A DNA stretch of 64,000 nucleotides, from positions 248,001 through 312,000 of the forward strand of contig NZ_SELP01000004.1 of the NCBI RefSeq assembly GCF_004145845.1, read 5' to 3'. The stretch is from Loktanella sp. IMCC34160 (lineage in GTDB: Bacteria; Pseudomonadota; Alphaproteobacteria; Rhodobacterales; Rhodobacteraceae). The notes beneath the pieces were generated by a model. The model had not been told where the DNA came from. It did not search any database and was given only the letters and a program-made list of their open reading frames with translations. The translations under genes were made by a program, and so were the position numbers. Positions 56,972 through 64,000 of this stretch are shown in pieces. Each line of letters begins with the position of its first letter. Position 1 is the stretch's first letter.

Positions 56972-59374
56972 ATGACCGCCCTTCCGCCCCTCTTCCAGTC
57001 GTGGTTCGCCCGCCGGGGCTGGGCCATCCACCCGCATCAGCAGGCCATGTTGGACCGCGCCGCCGCCCCGGCGCTGATGCTGATCGCGCCGACGGGCGGG
57101 GGCAAGACGCTGGCCGGGTTCCTGCCCTCGCTGGTGGAACTGGCGGACGGGGCGCATCAGGGCCTTCACACGCTCTATGTCTCACCGCTCAAGGCTCTGG
57201 CCGCTGATATCCGCCGCAACCTGCGCACTCCGGTCGAGGATATGGGCCTGCCCATCCGGATCGAGGACCGGACCGGCGACACCAGCGCCACCCAGAAAAA
57301 GCGGCAGCGCGCCGATCCGCCCCATATCCTTCTGACTACCCCGGAAAGCCTTGCGCTGCTCACCTCCTACGAAGACGCGCACCGGATCTTTGCCGGGCTG
57401 AAGCGGGTCATCGTGGACGAGATTCACGCCTTGGCGGAATCCAAACGCGGAGATCAGCTGATGCTGGCGCTGTCGCGGCTTGAAACCCTGTCGCCGGGGC
57501 TGCGCCGGGTGGGCCTTTCGGCCACTGTCGAAGACCCGGCGGGCCTTGCGGCGCAACTTGCCCGTCACCCGGACCCCTGCGAGATCATTCAGGCCGACCC
57601 CGGCCCGCCGCCCGATATCGCCATGTTGGAAACCGACGACCCGCCGCCCTGGGCCGGGGGTGGTGGGGCCTATGCGATCCCGGCGATCCTTGATCTGGTG
57701 CGGCAACACAAGACGACGCTGATCTTTCACAACACCCGCGCCCAGGCCGAAATCTTCTTTCACAATCTCTGGCTGGCCAATGACGACGGCCTGCCCATCG
57801 GCATCCACCACGGCAGCCTCAGCCGCGACCAGCGCGAGGCGGTCGAGGCCGCGATGGTCGCGGGCGCGTTGCGGGCCATCGTCTGCACCGGGTCGCTGGA
57901 TCTTGGGATCGATTGGGGCGATGTGGACCTTGTGGTGCAGGTCGGTGCGCCCAAGAACGTCAAACGGCTGATCCAGCGGATCGGGCGGGCCAATCACCGC
58001 TACAACGCGCCGTCCAAGGCGCGGCTGGTGCCCGCCAACCGGTTCGAGGTGGTTGAATGCCGTGCCGCGCTCGAGGCCGCCCGCGATGGCGATCTGGACG
58101 GCGATCCCAAAGGGCCGGGGCCGCGCGACGTGCTCTGCCAGCATATCCTGATCCGGGCCTGTGCCGGACCCTTTGACGAGGCCGACCTGCTGGCCGAGGT
58201 CCGCACGGTCGGGGCCTATGCCGGGCTGACCCGGGCAGAGTTCGACGATTGCCTCGATTTCGTGGCGACAGGGGGCTATGCGCTGCGGGCCTATGACCGC
58301 TGGCAGCGGCTGAAGCAGCGACCCGACAACATGTGGCAATTGCGCGACCCGCGCGCGGCCCAGCGGATCCGCATGAACCTTGGCACCATTCAGGACACCG
58401 AAACGCTCAAGGTGCGGATGCGCGGCGCGGGCAAGCCGCTGGGCGAGGTCGAGGAAAGTTTCGCCGCCAGCCTTTCGCCCGGCGACACCTTCCTGATCGG
58501 CGGGCAAATCGTGCGCTATGACGCATTGCGCGAGATGGTGGTCGAGGTCAGCCGGTCTTCGGCCAAGAAACCCCGGCTGGCGGTCTTCAGCGGTACGAAA
58601 TTCGCGACCACCACACAGCTTTCGGCCCGCATCCTTGATCTTTTGGCGCAGGACAGCTGGCCCGACCTGCCGCGTCACACTGCGGAATGGCTGTCACTGC
58701 AACGGCAGGTCAGCCGGATGCCCGAAGCCGACCGTATCCTTGTCGAAAGTTTCCCGCATGACGGGCGGGCGCATACCTGTGTCTACGGATTTGCCGGCAA
58801 GAACGCTCAGCAGACCCTTGGCCTCTTGCTGACCCAGAGGATGGAGGAGTTGGGGCTTGGACCGCTTGGCTTCGTGTCGAGCGACTATGCCACTCTGATC
58901 TGGGGGCTGGACCCGGTGGACGACCCCGCGCCCCTGTTCCGGGCCGAGGGGCTGCGCGACGGGCTGGACACATGGCTGGGCGGCAACGCCGTGATGAAGC
59001 GGACCTTTCGCGGGGTGGCGACGATCGCGGGGCTGATCGAACGGAACCTGCCGCAGAACCGCAAATCGGGAAAACAGGCGACGTTTTCCAGCGATATCCT
59101 GTATGACACCCTGCGCCGCTACGATCCCGACCACCTGATGATGCGGATCACGCAAGAAGAGGCGATGCGCGGGCTGGTCGATTTTGGCCGGATCGAGGAG
59201 ATGCTCGCGCGGACGGCGGGCCGGGTCGACCATATCCGGGCCGGGCGCGTCACCCCGCTTGCCGCGCCCCTGCTGCTGGAGGTGGGAAAGGTGCCGGTCA
59301 TGGGCCGGGGCCGCGAACGTCTGGAAGAGGCAGAGGCGGCGGCACTGATGGCGCAGGCGGGTCTTTCTGCCTGA
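56972..59374 (+). CDS. Ligase-associated DNA damage response DEXH box helicase
   Basis: An 800-residue superfamily 2 helicase of the Lhr-core type. Motif I is APTGGGKT near residue 40, motif II is VDEIHALAESKRGDQ, motif III is SATVEDP, and motif VI lies in LIQRIGRANHR. A C-terminal winged-helix and DEAD-associated domain follows. Its family is named after co-occurrence with an ATP-dependent DNA ligase, and a role in repair is inferred from that. The ATG at 56972 follows TCAGGGG; the longer frame adds 64 residues overlapping pdeM on the other strand. Confidence 0.93.
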   Translation: MTALPPLFQSWFARRGWAIHPHQQAMLDRAAAPALMLIAPTGGGKTLAGFLPSLVELADGAHQGLHTLYVSPLKALAADIRRNLRTPVEDMGLPIRIEDRTGDTSATQKKRQRADPPHILLTTPESLALLTSYEDAHRIFAGLKRVIVDEIHALAESKRGDQLMLALSRLETLSPGLRRVGLSATVEDPAGLAAQLARHPDPCEIIQADPGPPPDIAMLETDDPPPWAGGGGAYAIPAILDLVRQHKTTLIFHNTRAQAEIFFHNLWLANDDGLPIGIHHGSLSRDQREAVEAAMVAGALRAIVCTGSLDLGIDWGDVDLVVQVGAPKNVKRLIQRIGRANHRYNAPSKARLVPANRFEVVECRAALEAARDGDLDGDPKGPGPRDVLCQHILIRACAGPFDEADLLAEVRTVGAYAGLTRAEFDDCLDFVATGGYALRAYDRWQRLKQRPDNMWQLRDPRAAQRIRMNLGTIQDTETLKVRMRGAGKPLGEVEESFAASLSPGDTFLIGGQIVRYDALREMVVEVSRSSAKKPRLAVFSGTKFATTTQLSARILDLLAQDSWPDLPRHTAEWLSLQRQVSRMPEADRILVESFPHDGRAHTCVYGFAGKNAQQTLGLLLTQRMEELGLGPLGFVSSDYATLIWGLDPVDDPAPLFRAEGLRDGLDTWLGGNAVMKRTFRGVATIAGLIERNLPQNRKSGKQATFSSDILYDTLRRYDPDHLMMRITQEEAMRGLVDFGRIEEMLARTAGRVDHIRAGRVTPLAAPLLLEVGKVPVMGRGRERLEEAEAAALMAQAGLSA

Positions 59375-59422
59375 GGTGATGCCGCCACTGGACAGGGACG
59401 ACCCAGCCCTTAAGAAGGGCAC

Positions 59423-60406
59423 ATGACCAAGACCCCGGATATCCAAGACCTTGCTGACCGGCTGCGCGCCGGGGACCGTCGCGCCCTTGCCCGCGCGATC
59501 ACCCTTGTTGAAAGCGGCCGCGCCGACCACCGCGATCAGGCCATGGCCCTGCTGGAGGCCGTGGGCCATGACCGGCAGGCGCTGCGGATCGGCCTGTCGG
59601 GCACGCCGGGGGTCGGGAAATCGACCTTTATCGAAGCCTTCGGACTGCATCTGACGGGGCAGGGGCTGCGGGTCGCGGTTCTGGCCGTTGATCCGTCCAG
59701 CGCCCGCACCGGCGGGTCGATCCTTGGCGACAAGACCCGGATGGAACGCCTGTCGCGCGACCCGAATGCCTTTATCCGCCCCTCGCCATCGCAAAGCCAG
59801 CTGGGCGGGGTGGCCCGCCGCACCCGCGAGGCGGTGGCCCTGTGCGAGGCGGCAGGGTTCGACGTGGTGCTGATCGAAACCGTGGGCGTGGGCCAGTCGG
59901 AAACCATGGTGGCCGAGATGTGCGACCTGTTCCTGCTGCTGCTGGCCCCGGCGGGCGGCGACGAATTGCAGGGGGTCAAGCGCGGGATCATGGAAATCGC
60001 CGACATGATCTTGGTGAACAAGGCCGATGGCGATCTGAAACCGCAAGCGATGCGCACCTGCGCCGATTATGCCGGTGCCCTGCGTCTTCTGCGCAAACGG
60101 CCGCAAGACCCGGACGGGTTCCCCAAGGCGCTGACCGTTTCTGCCGTCGAAGGCACGGGTCTGTCCGACGCCTGGGCCGAGATGCAAGCGCTGACCGATT
60201 GGCGCCGCGATCAGGGGCATTTTGCCCGCCGCCGCACGGAACAGGCCCGCCACTGGTTCGAGGAGGAGGTGCGCCTGCAGCTTCTGGCCCGGATCGCCGG
60301 GGACGGGGCGCTGGCCGCCCGGATGCGCGACGCCGAAGCCGCCGTCCTGCGTGGAGAACTGAGCCCCGCCCGCGCCGCCGCCGCCGTTCTGGCAAGTGAC
60401 AGCTAG
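59423..60406 (+). CDS. meaB: Methylmalonyl-CoA mutase-associated GTPase MeaB
   Basis: A 327-residue G3E-family GTPase that protects and reloads B12-dependent methylmalonyl-CoA mutase (or a related mutase such as ethylmalonyl-CoA mutase). The P-loop is GTPGVGKST, the Mg-binding region [18 protein letters not shown], the switch [14 protein letters not shown] and the guanine motif NKADGD. No mutase gene lies nearby, so it must act on one encoded elsewhere. Confidence 0.93.
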   Translation: MTKTPDIQDLADRLRAGDRRALARAITLVESGRADHRDQAMALLEAVGHDRQALRIGLSGTPGVGKSTFIEAFGLHLTGQGLRVAVLAVDPSSARTGGSILGDKTRMERLSRDPNAFIRPSPSQSQLGGVARRTREAVALCEAAGFDVVLIETVGVGQSETMVAEMCDLFLLLLAPAGGDELQGVKRGIMEIADMILVNKADGDLKPQAMRTCADYAGALRLLRKRPQDPDGFPKALTVSAVEGTGLSDAWAEMQALTDWRRDQGHFARRRTEQARHWFEEEVRLQLLARIAGDGALAARMRDAEAAVLRGELSPARAAAAVLASDS

Positions 60407-60549
60407 GGGTCACCTTCGGGCACAACATGTCTGAGAATGGCAGGGTGTCGAACACGCGCACAGGAGACTTGAGAGAAACAGTCCGATCGCGGCTTTGAGC
60501 CCGGTCTGCCAGATGCTTCAAGGTGCACCAATGTCAGCTTTCGTAAAAA

Positions 60550-60588
60550 TTGACATTGAGCTTGTCAAAATGACATGTATAATGTCAA
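60550..60588. promoter_or_regulatory. Promoter and tandem operators of the MarR-type regulator
   Basis: TTGAGC (60556-60561) and a perfect TATAAT (60578-60583) are 16 bases apart; transcription would start on the ATG at 60590, giving a leaderless message. Two palindromes overlap the promoter: TTGAC-N9-GTCAA (60550-60568) and TGACAT-N5-ATGTCA (60571-60587), with centres 20 bases apart. They are probable autoregulatory sites of the MarR protein. Confidence 0.6.
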
Positions 60589-60589
60589 C

Positions 60590-61036
60590 ATGAAAGCAGA
60601 ACACCTTCACCGACTGATTTGGATGTCGCGCCCCTTGATGCAGGCGGCAGAAGCCTGCGTTGAAGCCGGTCTGATCGGAACCAACCTGTCCGTCCGGATG
60701 CGGGCCGTGCTGGAGATACTGGACAAGTACGGAGACCAGACAGTCCCAGAGCTTGCGGCAAGGCTCGAAATCAAACGGCAATACGTCCAGATCATGTGCA
60801 ACGAGACGCTGGCTTCAGGTTTCATCGAGCAACGCTCAAATCCTCGCCACAAGCGCTCACCTATCCTTGCTTTGACCGATCGCGGCAGCGCTGTCATCGA
60901 AGAGATCATCTCAAAGGAAATGAAACTCGTGGAGGAGCTAGGTGAAAATCTAAGCAATGAAGACGTTGCTACAGCGCTTGCGGTCGTATCCGCAGTGACG
61001 GACAGCTTGAAAAAACGAGCGGGAGAGAGCGAATGA
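60590..61036 (+). CDS. MarR-type transcriptional regulator
   Basis: A 148-residue winged-helix regulator. The recognition region is VPELAARLEIKRQYVQIMCNETLASGFIE, followed by a wing with NPRHKRSPILALTDRG and a C-terminal dimerisation helix. The start at 60590 is preferred to an ATG 15 bases upstream, which lies inside the -10 box. The gene overlaps the following isochorismatase gene by four bases and so probably controls both. Base composition is clearly lower in G+C than in meaB or rpmB, suggesting recent acquisition. Confidence 0.82.
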   Translation: MKAEHLHRLIWMSRPLMQAAEACVEAGLIGTNLSVRMRAVLEILDKYGDQTVPELAARLEIKRQYVQIMCNETLASGFIEQRSNPRHKRSPILALTDRGSAVIEEIISKEMKLVEELGENLSNEDVATALAVVSAVTDSLKKRAGESE

Positions 61037-61653
61037 CGTTCGGAATTGGTTTGGGTGCCGTAGTCCTTTTCATCATACTCTGGCTCGGCAACGGTATTCG
61101 GCGCATCGGTTCGGTCAGCGTCGGAACACCGATACCGGAACGAACAGGATCGGCGCTTCTGCTGATTGATTTACAGTCCGTATTCTGGGAACGCGGTCCT
61201 TACTCTGACGCTGCAAAAGAAGCCGCTGCAAGCACCATTCTTGAGGAAGTAAATTCTGCAAGGGCCCAAGGCCATCCCGTTATTGCCGTTCGCCAGGAAT
61301 GGTCGATCCCCTCCACGAAGGCTCTGGCGACCCTCACGATGAAAGGTCAGGCCATAGAAGGCAGTGAAGGGACCGAACTTGCCGAGCAATTCTCGTCATT
61401 TCCCGAACATGTCGTTGTAAAGCGTGTGCAGGATGCCTTTGAAACCGGCGAACTGGATGCTCTTTTGGAGCGCCTCAACATCGGCAAACTGCGCCTCGTT
61501 GGTTTGGACTTTAACTATTGTGTACAGAAGACGGCGCTGGCGGCCAGAAGCCGAGGCTATGACGTTACCGTTGTGAAGGACGGAACTCTCGCAGCCGCAT
61601 CGACGAATGTTGCTGAAAAGCGGATGTCGTCAGCGGGTGTGGTCCTTTCTTGA
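61033..61653 (+). CDS. Membrane-anchored isochorismatase-family hydrolase
   Basis: A 206-residue cysteine hydrolase of the isochorismatase superfamily. The aspartate is in ALLLIDLQSVFWE, the lysine in VVVKRVQDAF, and the cysteine in GLDFNYCVQKTALAA, the three catalytic positions. Unusually, it starts with a hydrophobic segment (about residues 3-20, FGIGLGAVVLFIILWLGNG), so it should be fixed to the membrane. The substrate is unknown; family members act on isochorismate, nicotinamide, or N-carbamoyl compounds. It is co-translated with a MarR regulator and shares its lower G+C. Confidence 0.8.
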   Translation: MTFGIGLGAVVLFIILWLGNGIRRIGSVSVGTPIPERTGSALLLIDLQSVFWERGPYSDAAKEAAASTILEEVNSARAQGHPVIAVRQEWSIPSTKALATLTMKGQAIEGSEGTELAEQFSSFPEHVVVKRVQDAFETGELDALLERLNIGKLRLVGLDFNYCVQKTALAARSRGYDVTVVKDGTLAAASTNVAEKRMSSAGVVLS

Positions 61654-61795
61654 GCGGAGATTGACCCTTTTGGCGCGAACGACGTTTCGTCTCGCAGCCC
61701 GGCCTCCCGGACCCGACGCGTAATCGAGGCCGTGTCAGAGGAAAGGTGAGTATCCATCGTCAGGTGCCGAACACCAGACCAAACGCCTTTCCCGC

Positions 61796-61824
61796 TTGAC
61801 GGACCAGAGGAATCTGCCTATTGC
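61796..61824 (+). promoter_or_regulatory. Promoter of rpmB
   Basis: TTGACG (61796-61801) and TATTGC (61819-61824) are 17 bases apart and point toward rpmB, leaving a leader of about 97 bases. Confidence 0.45.
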
Positions 61825-61904
61825 CCCGCCCTTGTGACGGGGCCTGCATGTGCTGGCCCCTGATGGGCATTGCCCGCCAACACAAAGCCGGCCCCGGGGG
61901 CCGG
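61823..61904 (+). other. Hairpins in the rpmB leader
   Basis: GCCCCG/CGGGGC (61823-61843) and the very stable CCGGCCC/GGGCCGG with a three-base loop (61888-61904) lie in the rpmB leader; the second ends nine bases before the ribosome-binding site. They may serve autoregulation or simply mRNA stability. Confidence 0.35.
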
Positions 61905-61927
61905 GACAACAACAAAGGAATAGACCC

Positions 61928-62212
61928 ATGTCGCGCAAGTGCGAACTGACCGGTAAAGGCCCGATGACTGGCAACAATGTCAGCCACGCCAACAACAAGA
62001 CCCGCCGCCGCTTTCTGCCGAACCTGCAGGACGTAACCCTGCAATCCGATGCTCTGGGCCGGTCGTTCCGGTTCCGCGTGTCCTCGGCCGCGCTGCGCAC
62101 CGTTGACCACCGGGGTGGTCTGGACGCCTTCCTTGCCAAAGCCAAGGATGACCAGCTGTCGACCCAGGCCCTGAAGGTCAAGAAGATGATCGCGGCCGCC
62201 GCCGCCAACTGA
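61928..62212 (+). CDS. rpmB: 50S ribosomal protein L28
   Basis: A 94-residue ribosomal protein of the large subunit. It begins [20 protein letters not shown], the L28 signature, with [13 protein letters not shown] following, and has the Ala-rich C-terminus common in alphaproteobacteria. AAAGGAA precedes the ATG. It stands alone with its own promoter and terminator. Confidence 0.97.
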   Translation: MSRKCELTGKGPMTGNNVSHANNKTRRRFLPNLQDVTLQSDALGRSFRFRVSSAALRTVDHRGGLDAFLAKAKDDQLSTQALKVKKMIAAAAAN

Positions 62213-62239
62213 TCCGATCATCGACAGATCGAATTGCAC

Positions 62240-62270
62240 CGCCCGGCCCCCGCGCCGGGCGTTCGCATTT
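62240..62270 (+). terminator. Terminator after rpmB
   Basis: CGCCCGGC and GCCGGGCG pair around a six-base loop, followed by TTCGCATTT, 27 bases after the rpmB stop. Confidence 0.6.
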
Positions 62271-62329
62271 CCGCCGCCGCGACCTTCTGGCGCTTTTCCC
62301 CGCCCTGTGCAGGTGCTAGCGGTTAGCCC

Positions 62330-62686
62330 ATGAAACTGATGCGCCCCTTCGTGGCTGTCCTGATGGCCCTTGCCCTGCTGGTGACGACCCAGCAGATGGC
62401 GGCGGCGCGTGGGCAGGCCCCCGCCGTGGGCGAGGCGGTTCTGTGCATCGGCGGACAGGCGGTGACCGTGGCGCTGGACGCCAATGGGCAACCCGTCGAA
62501 CAGGGCGCCGCCGCGCATTTCTGTCCCGATTGCATCCTTCATTTCACCGACACGCAGCACCCACCCGCAACCGGCGCGGTCGATCTGACACTGCGGCCGT
62601 TCCGGTTTGGCGGCGACGTCGCCACCCTTGCCGCCCCTGTTGTGGCACCGTGCCCGTCGGCCCGCGGCCCGCCTGTTTTTGTCTGA
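62330..62686 (+). CDS. CutF-like exported protein (DUF2946-type), putative nascent-chain copper sensor
   Basis: A 118-residue exported protein. A signal peptide covers about residues 1-26 (MKLMRPFVAVLMALALLVTT and a short tail). A possible metal site is HFCPDCILH (63-71), with further cysteines at 39 and 108. The C-terminus ends in RGPPVFV, a double proline just before the stop. In Rhodobacter capsulatus, CutF has this design: exported cysteine motif, C-terminal proline-rich stalling motif, and control of a downstream copper gene through an mRNA stem. Here the next gene, 40 bases on, encodes a PCuAC copper chaperone, and its ribosome-binding site pairs with the end of this ORF. The role is inferred by analogy. 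Confidence 0.7.
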   Translation: MKLMRPFVAVLMALALLVTTQQMAAARGQAPAVGEAVLCIGGQAVTVALDANGQPVEQGAAAHFCPDCILHFTDTQHPPATGAVDLTLRPFRFGGDVATLAAPVVAPCPSARGPPVFV

Positions 62687-62718
62687 CTTCCCTTCCAAGA
62701 TTTCAGACAACAGACAGG
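62672..62718 (+). promoter_or_regulatory. mRNA stem hiding the PCuAC ribosome-binding site
   Basis: CCTGT (62672-62676) pairs with ACAGG (62714-62718), and TTGTCTG (62679-62685) pairs with CAGACAA (62704-62710): twelve base pairs with a small internal loop. The left arm is made of the last codons of the CutF-like gene including its stop, and the right arm contains the AGG of the AGGAG ribosome-binding site of the next gene. A ribosome at the end of the upstream ORF would open it. Confidence 0.65.
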
Positions 62719-62726
62719 AGACAGCG

Positions 62727-63197
62727 ATGTCCTTCAAATCCACCCTAATTGGCGCGGTCAGCGCCACCCTTCTGGCACTCCCCGCCTTTGCCGCTGACGT
62801 CGAAGTGCACGATGCCTATGCCATCTCCTCTGGCGGGCCAAACGGCGCGGCCTTCATGGTCATTGAAAACACTGGCGAAACCGACCTGCGGGTCGTCGGT
62901 GTCCGCTCTGACCTTGCGGCGCGGACCGAACTGCACACCCATGTCGACGAAGGCAACGGTGTGATGCGTATGCGGCACGTCGAAGAAGGGTTCGACCTTC
63001 CCGCCGGCAGCGAACTGGTGCTGGAACGCGGCGGCAATCACGTCATGTTCATGGGCGTCAGCACCCCGTTCATCGATGGGGAAGAGATCGAGATCATTCT
63101 TGTCCTCGACACCGGAGAGGAGATTGCCGTTACCCCGGTCGTCGATAACAATCGCATGCCGATGGGGCACGGCGGGACGATGAACCACGGAAACTAG
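62727..63197 (+). CDS. pccA: Periplasmic copper chaperone PCu(A)C
   Basis: A 156-residue periplasmic protein with a signal peptide (MSFKSTLIGAVSATLLALPAFA). Copper ligands of the PCuAC family are visible: His70, Met80/Met82 in ELHTHVDEGNGVMRMRHV, and His105/Met107 in GGNHVMFM. The C-terminus has extra Met and His residues (MPMGHGG, MNHG), which may also bind copper. The protein delivers copper to cytochrome oxidase assembly. Its ribosome-binding site (ACAGGAG) is hidden in a stem with the end of the upstream CutF-like gene, suggesting copper-dependent translation. Confidence 0.92.
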   Translation: MSFKSTLIGAVSATLLALPAFAADVEVHDAYAISSGGPNGAAFMVIENTGETDLRVVGVRSDLAARTELHTHVDEGNGVMRMRHVEEGFDLPAGSELVLERGGNHVMFMGVSTPFIDGEEIEIILVLDTGEEIAVTPVVDNNRMPMGHGGTMNHGN

Positions 63198-63205
63198 ACC
63201 ACCCA

Positions 63206-63246
63206 CCGCCCCGCCTTCGACAGCAAATCAGTCGCGGGCGGGGCGG
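63206..63246 (+). terminator. GC-rich inverted repeat after the PCuAC gene
   Basis: CCGCCCCGCC and GGCGGGGCGG form a ten-base stem around a 21-base loop, eight bases after the stop codon. No T tract follows, so termination efficiency is uncertain. Confidence 0.45.
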
Positions 63247-63338
63247 CGCCGTGCTACCTTTGACGTGTCGTCCATCGGTCAATAAGTGATCTGGGGACGA
63301 TCCGGCCATGGTCGGGGCGCAATCTTGGAGGGAGACGA

Positions 63339-63791
63339 ATGCGGGTCTTGTTTGTCTGTCTTGGGAATATCTGCCGGTCGCCTGCTGCCGAAGGGGTGGT
63401 GCGGACCCGCGCGCCCGACTGGGACACCGACAGCGCCGGAACCGGCAATTGGCATGTGGGCGAAACCCCTTACCCGCCGATGCAGAAGGCGGCGCTCGCG
63501 CGGGGGATCGATATTTCGGATCTGCGCGCGCGACAATTCCGTCCCGGTGATTTCGACCGGTTCGACCTGATCGTTGTGATGGACCGCGAAAACCTTGAAG
63601 CTGTCGAACGGCAACGCCCGATGGGTCGGACGACCCCTGTGAAGCTTTTCACCGATTTCGGGCCAGAGGGGGCAGGGGACATCGTTCCCGATCCCTATTA
63701 CACCCGCGATTTCGAAGGCTGCCTGAACCTGATCGAGACCTGCGCCGACGGGCTGATCCTCAGCTACGGCACATCGCCTCGGCAGTCGTGA
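63339..63791 (+). CDS. Low-molecular-weight protein-tyrosine phosphatase
   Basis: A 150-residue phosphatase. The P-loop CLGNICRS at residues 7-14 supplies the nucleophile Cys7 and Arg13, and the general-acid aspartate is in the late segment VPDPYYTRDFEG. It may act on protein phosphotyrosine or small phosphoesters; its partner kinase is not in the window. GGAGGGAGACGA stands before the ATG. It ends convergently, overlapping the partial gene at the right edge by 32 bases. Confidence 0.93.
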   Translation: MRVLFVCLGNICRSPAAEGVVRTRAPDWDTDSAGTGNWHVGETPYPPMQKAALARGIDISDLRARQFRPGDFDRFDLIVVMDRENLEAVERQRPMGRTTPVKLFTDFGPEGAGDIVPDPYYTRDFEGCLNLIETCADGLILSYGTSPRQS

Positions 63792-63999
63792 CAAAGTTGC
63801 GGTAGCGGGCCCAGAACGCCTCTGCCGACGGGCCGTCGGCGGTGCGGGTGTCCTGTGCCTTATCCGGGTCGCCAAAGAATTCCGCCGCGCGGGACTGTTC
63901 CCGGGTCGACAGGGTCTGGTTGGCAGCAGCCTGCACGCAGGAACACAGCTGGCGGTTCGCCGCCGACCGCCCGCCCGCCATGCAGGCCTGACTGATTTC
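63760..63999 (-). CDS. Conserved hypothetical protein, C-terminal part (right edge)
   Basis: The reading frame enters from the right edge and stops at 63760, so only about the last 79 residues are seen. The visible part has paired cysteines (QACMAGGR and LCSCVQAAANQTL), an FFGDPDKAQD segment, and the end FWARYRNFVTTAEAMCRS. Similar small proteins in Rhodobacteraceae are periplasmic or lipoproteins, sometimes labelled arginine transporter without clear proof. The ATG at 63981 is probably internal, since the frame stays open upstream of it. Confidence 0.6.
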   Translation of the reverse strand, partial: EISQACMAGGRSAANRQLCSCVQAAANQTLSTREQSRAAEFFGDPDKAQDTRTADGPSAEAFWARYRNFVTTAEAMCRS

Positions 64000-64000
64000 G

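Noticed and set aside
1-64000. tRNA genes, rRNA, CRISPR arrays or insertion sequences
   Set aside because: The intergenic spaces are short, and none showed a cloverleaf, spaced repeats or terminal inverted repeats with a transposase.

Overview
This window is chromosomal DNA from a high-GC alphaproteobacterium, most likely a member of the Rhodobacteraceae/Paracoccaceae (Rhodobacter-Paracoccus-Roseobacter group). The evidence is the gene order tolQRAB-pal-cpoB-tilS-ftsH, a bacterial phosphatidylcholine synthase (pcs), a truncated haemoglobin, DUF1127, DUF484-xerC, the ligase-associated PdeM/DEXH helicase pair, and several FnrL-, LexA- and CutF-like control elements typical of that group. It is mostly core genome. 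No rRNA, tRNA, insertion sequence or CRISPR array was seen. Two short stretches (the ATPase at 16.3-17.2 kb and the MarR/isochorismatase pair at 60.5-61.7 kb) look richer in A+T than their surroundings.

Layout. 0-2.3 kb: an amine oxidase (cut by the left edge) and an aldehyde dehydrogenase. 2.5-8.0 kb (minus): tamA-tamB, the translocation and assembly module. 8.2-11.5 kb: truA (minus) and the ycjX-ycjF pair (plus). 11.4-13.1 kb (minus): a truncated haemoglobin and an FAD monooxygenase. 13.2-17.0 kb: ileS, preceded by a short isoleucine-rich leader ORF and followed by an ATPase. 17.3-18.8 kb: a DMT transporter and pcs. 18.8-28.6 kb: a LacI-type regulator divergent from a seven-gene sugar operon (binding protein, two permeases, beta-mannosidase of family GH2, ABC ATPase, isomerase/epimerase, Gfo/Idh dehydrogenase), with two LacI-type operators over the promoter. 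28.6-31.0 kb (minus): DUF484-xerC and a small transaldolase. 31.2-38.3 kb: priA, a flavin monooxygenase, a YeeE/YedE transporter and an MFS transporter separated by an FNR-type box, prmA and a small membrane protein. 38.4-42.9 kb: DUF1127, ruvCAB with a LexA-like box, a hypothetical gene, thpR, ybgC. 43.0-51.5 kb: tolQRAB-pal-cpoB-tilS-ftsH. 51.8-55.3 kb: a MOSC protein, fhs and folD. 55.4-59.4 kb: a membrane LytTR regulator, pdeM and the DEXH helicase. 59.4-64 kb: meaB, MarR plus membrane-anchored isochorismatase, rpmB, a CutF-like exported protein with a PCuAC copper chaperone, a low-molecular-weight phosphatase, and a gene cut by the right edge.

Two control systems stand out. First, ileS is preceded by a 16-codon ORF with five isoleucine codons (MMQRTPIIIRIIHPAL). 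Its start codon coincides with the predicted transcription start, so the message would be leaderless, and it is followed by a very stable hairpin and mutually exclusive pairings that involve the ileS ribosome-binding site. This looks like isoleucine-dependent attenuation of isoleucyl-tRNA synthetase. Second, the last codons of a small exported cysteine protein ending in PPVFV form a stem with the ribosome-binding site of the downstream copper chaperone gene. This is the arrangement described for CutF in Rhodobacter capsulatus, here controlling a PCuAC protein. Both are read directly from sequence; their function is inferred.
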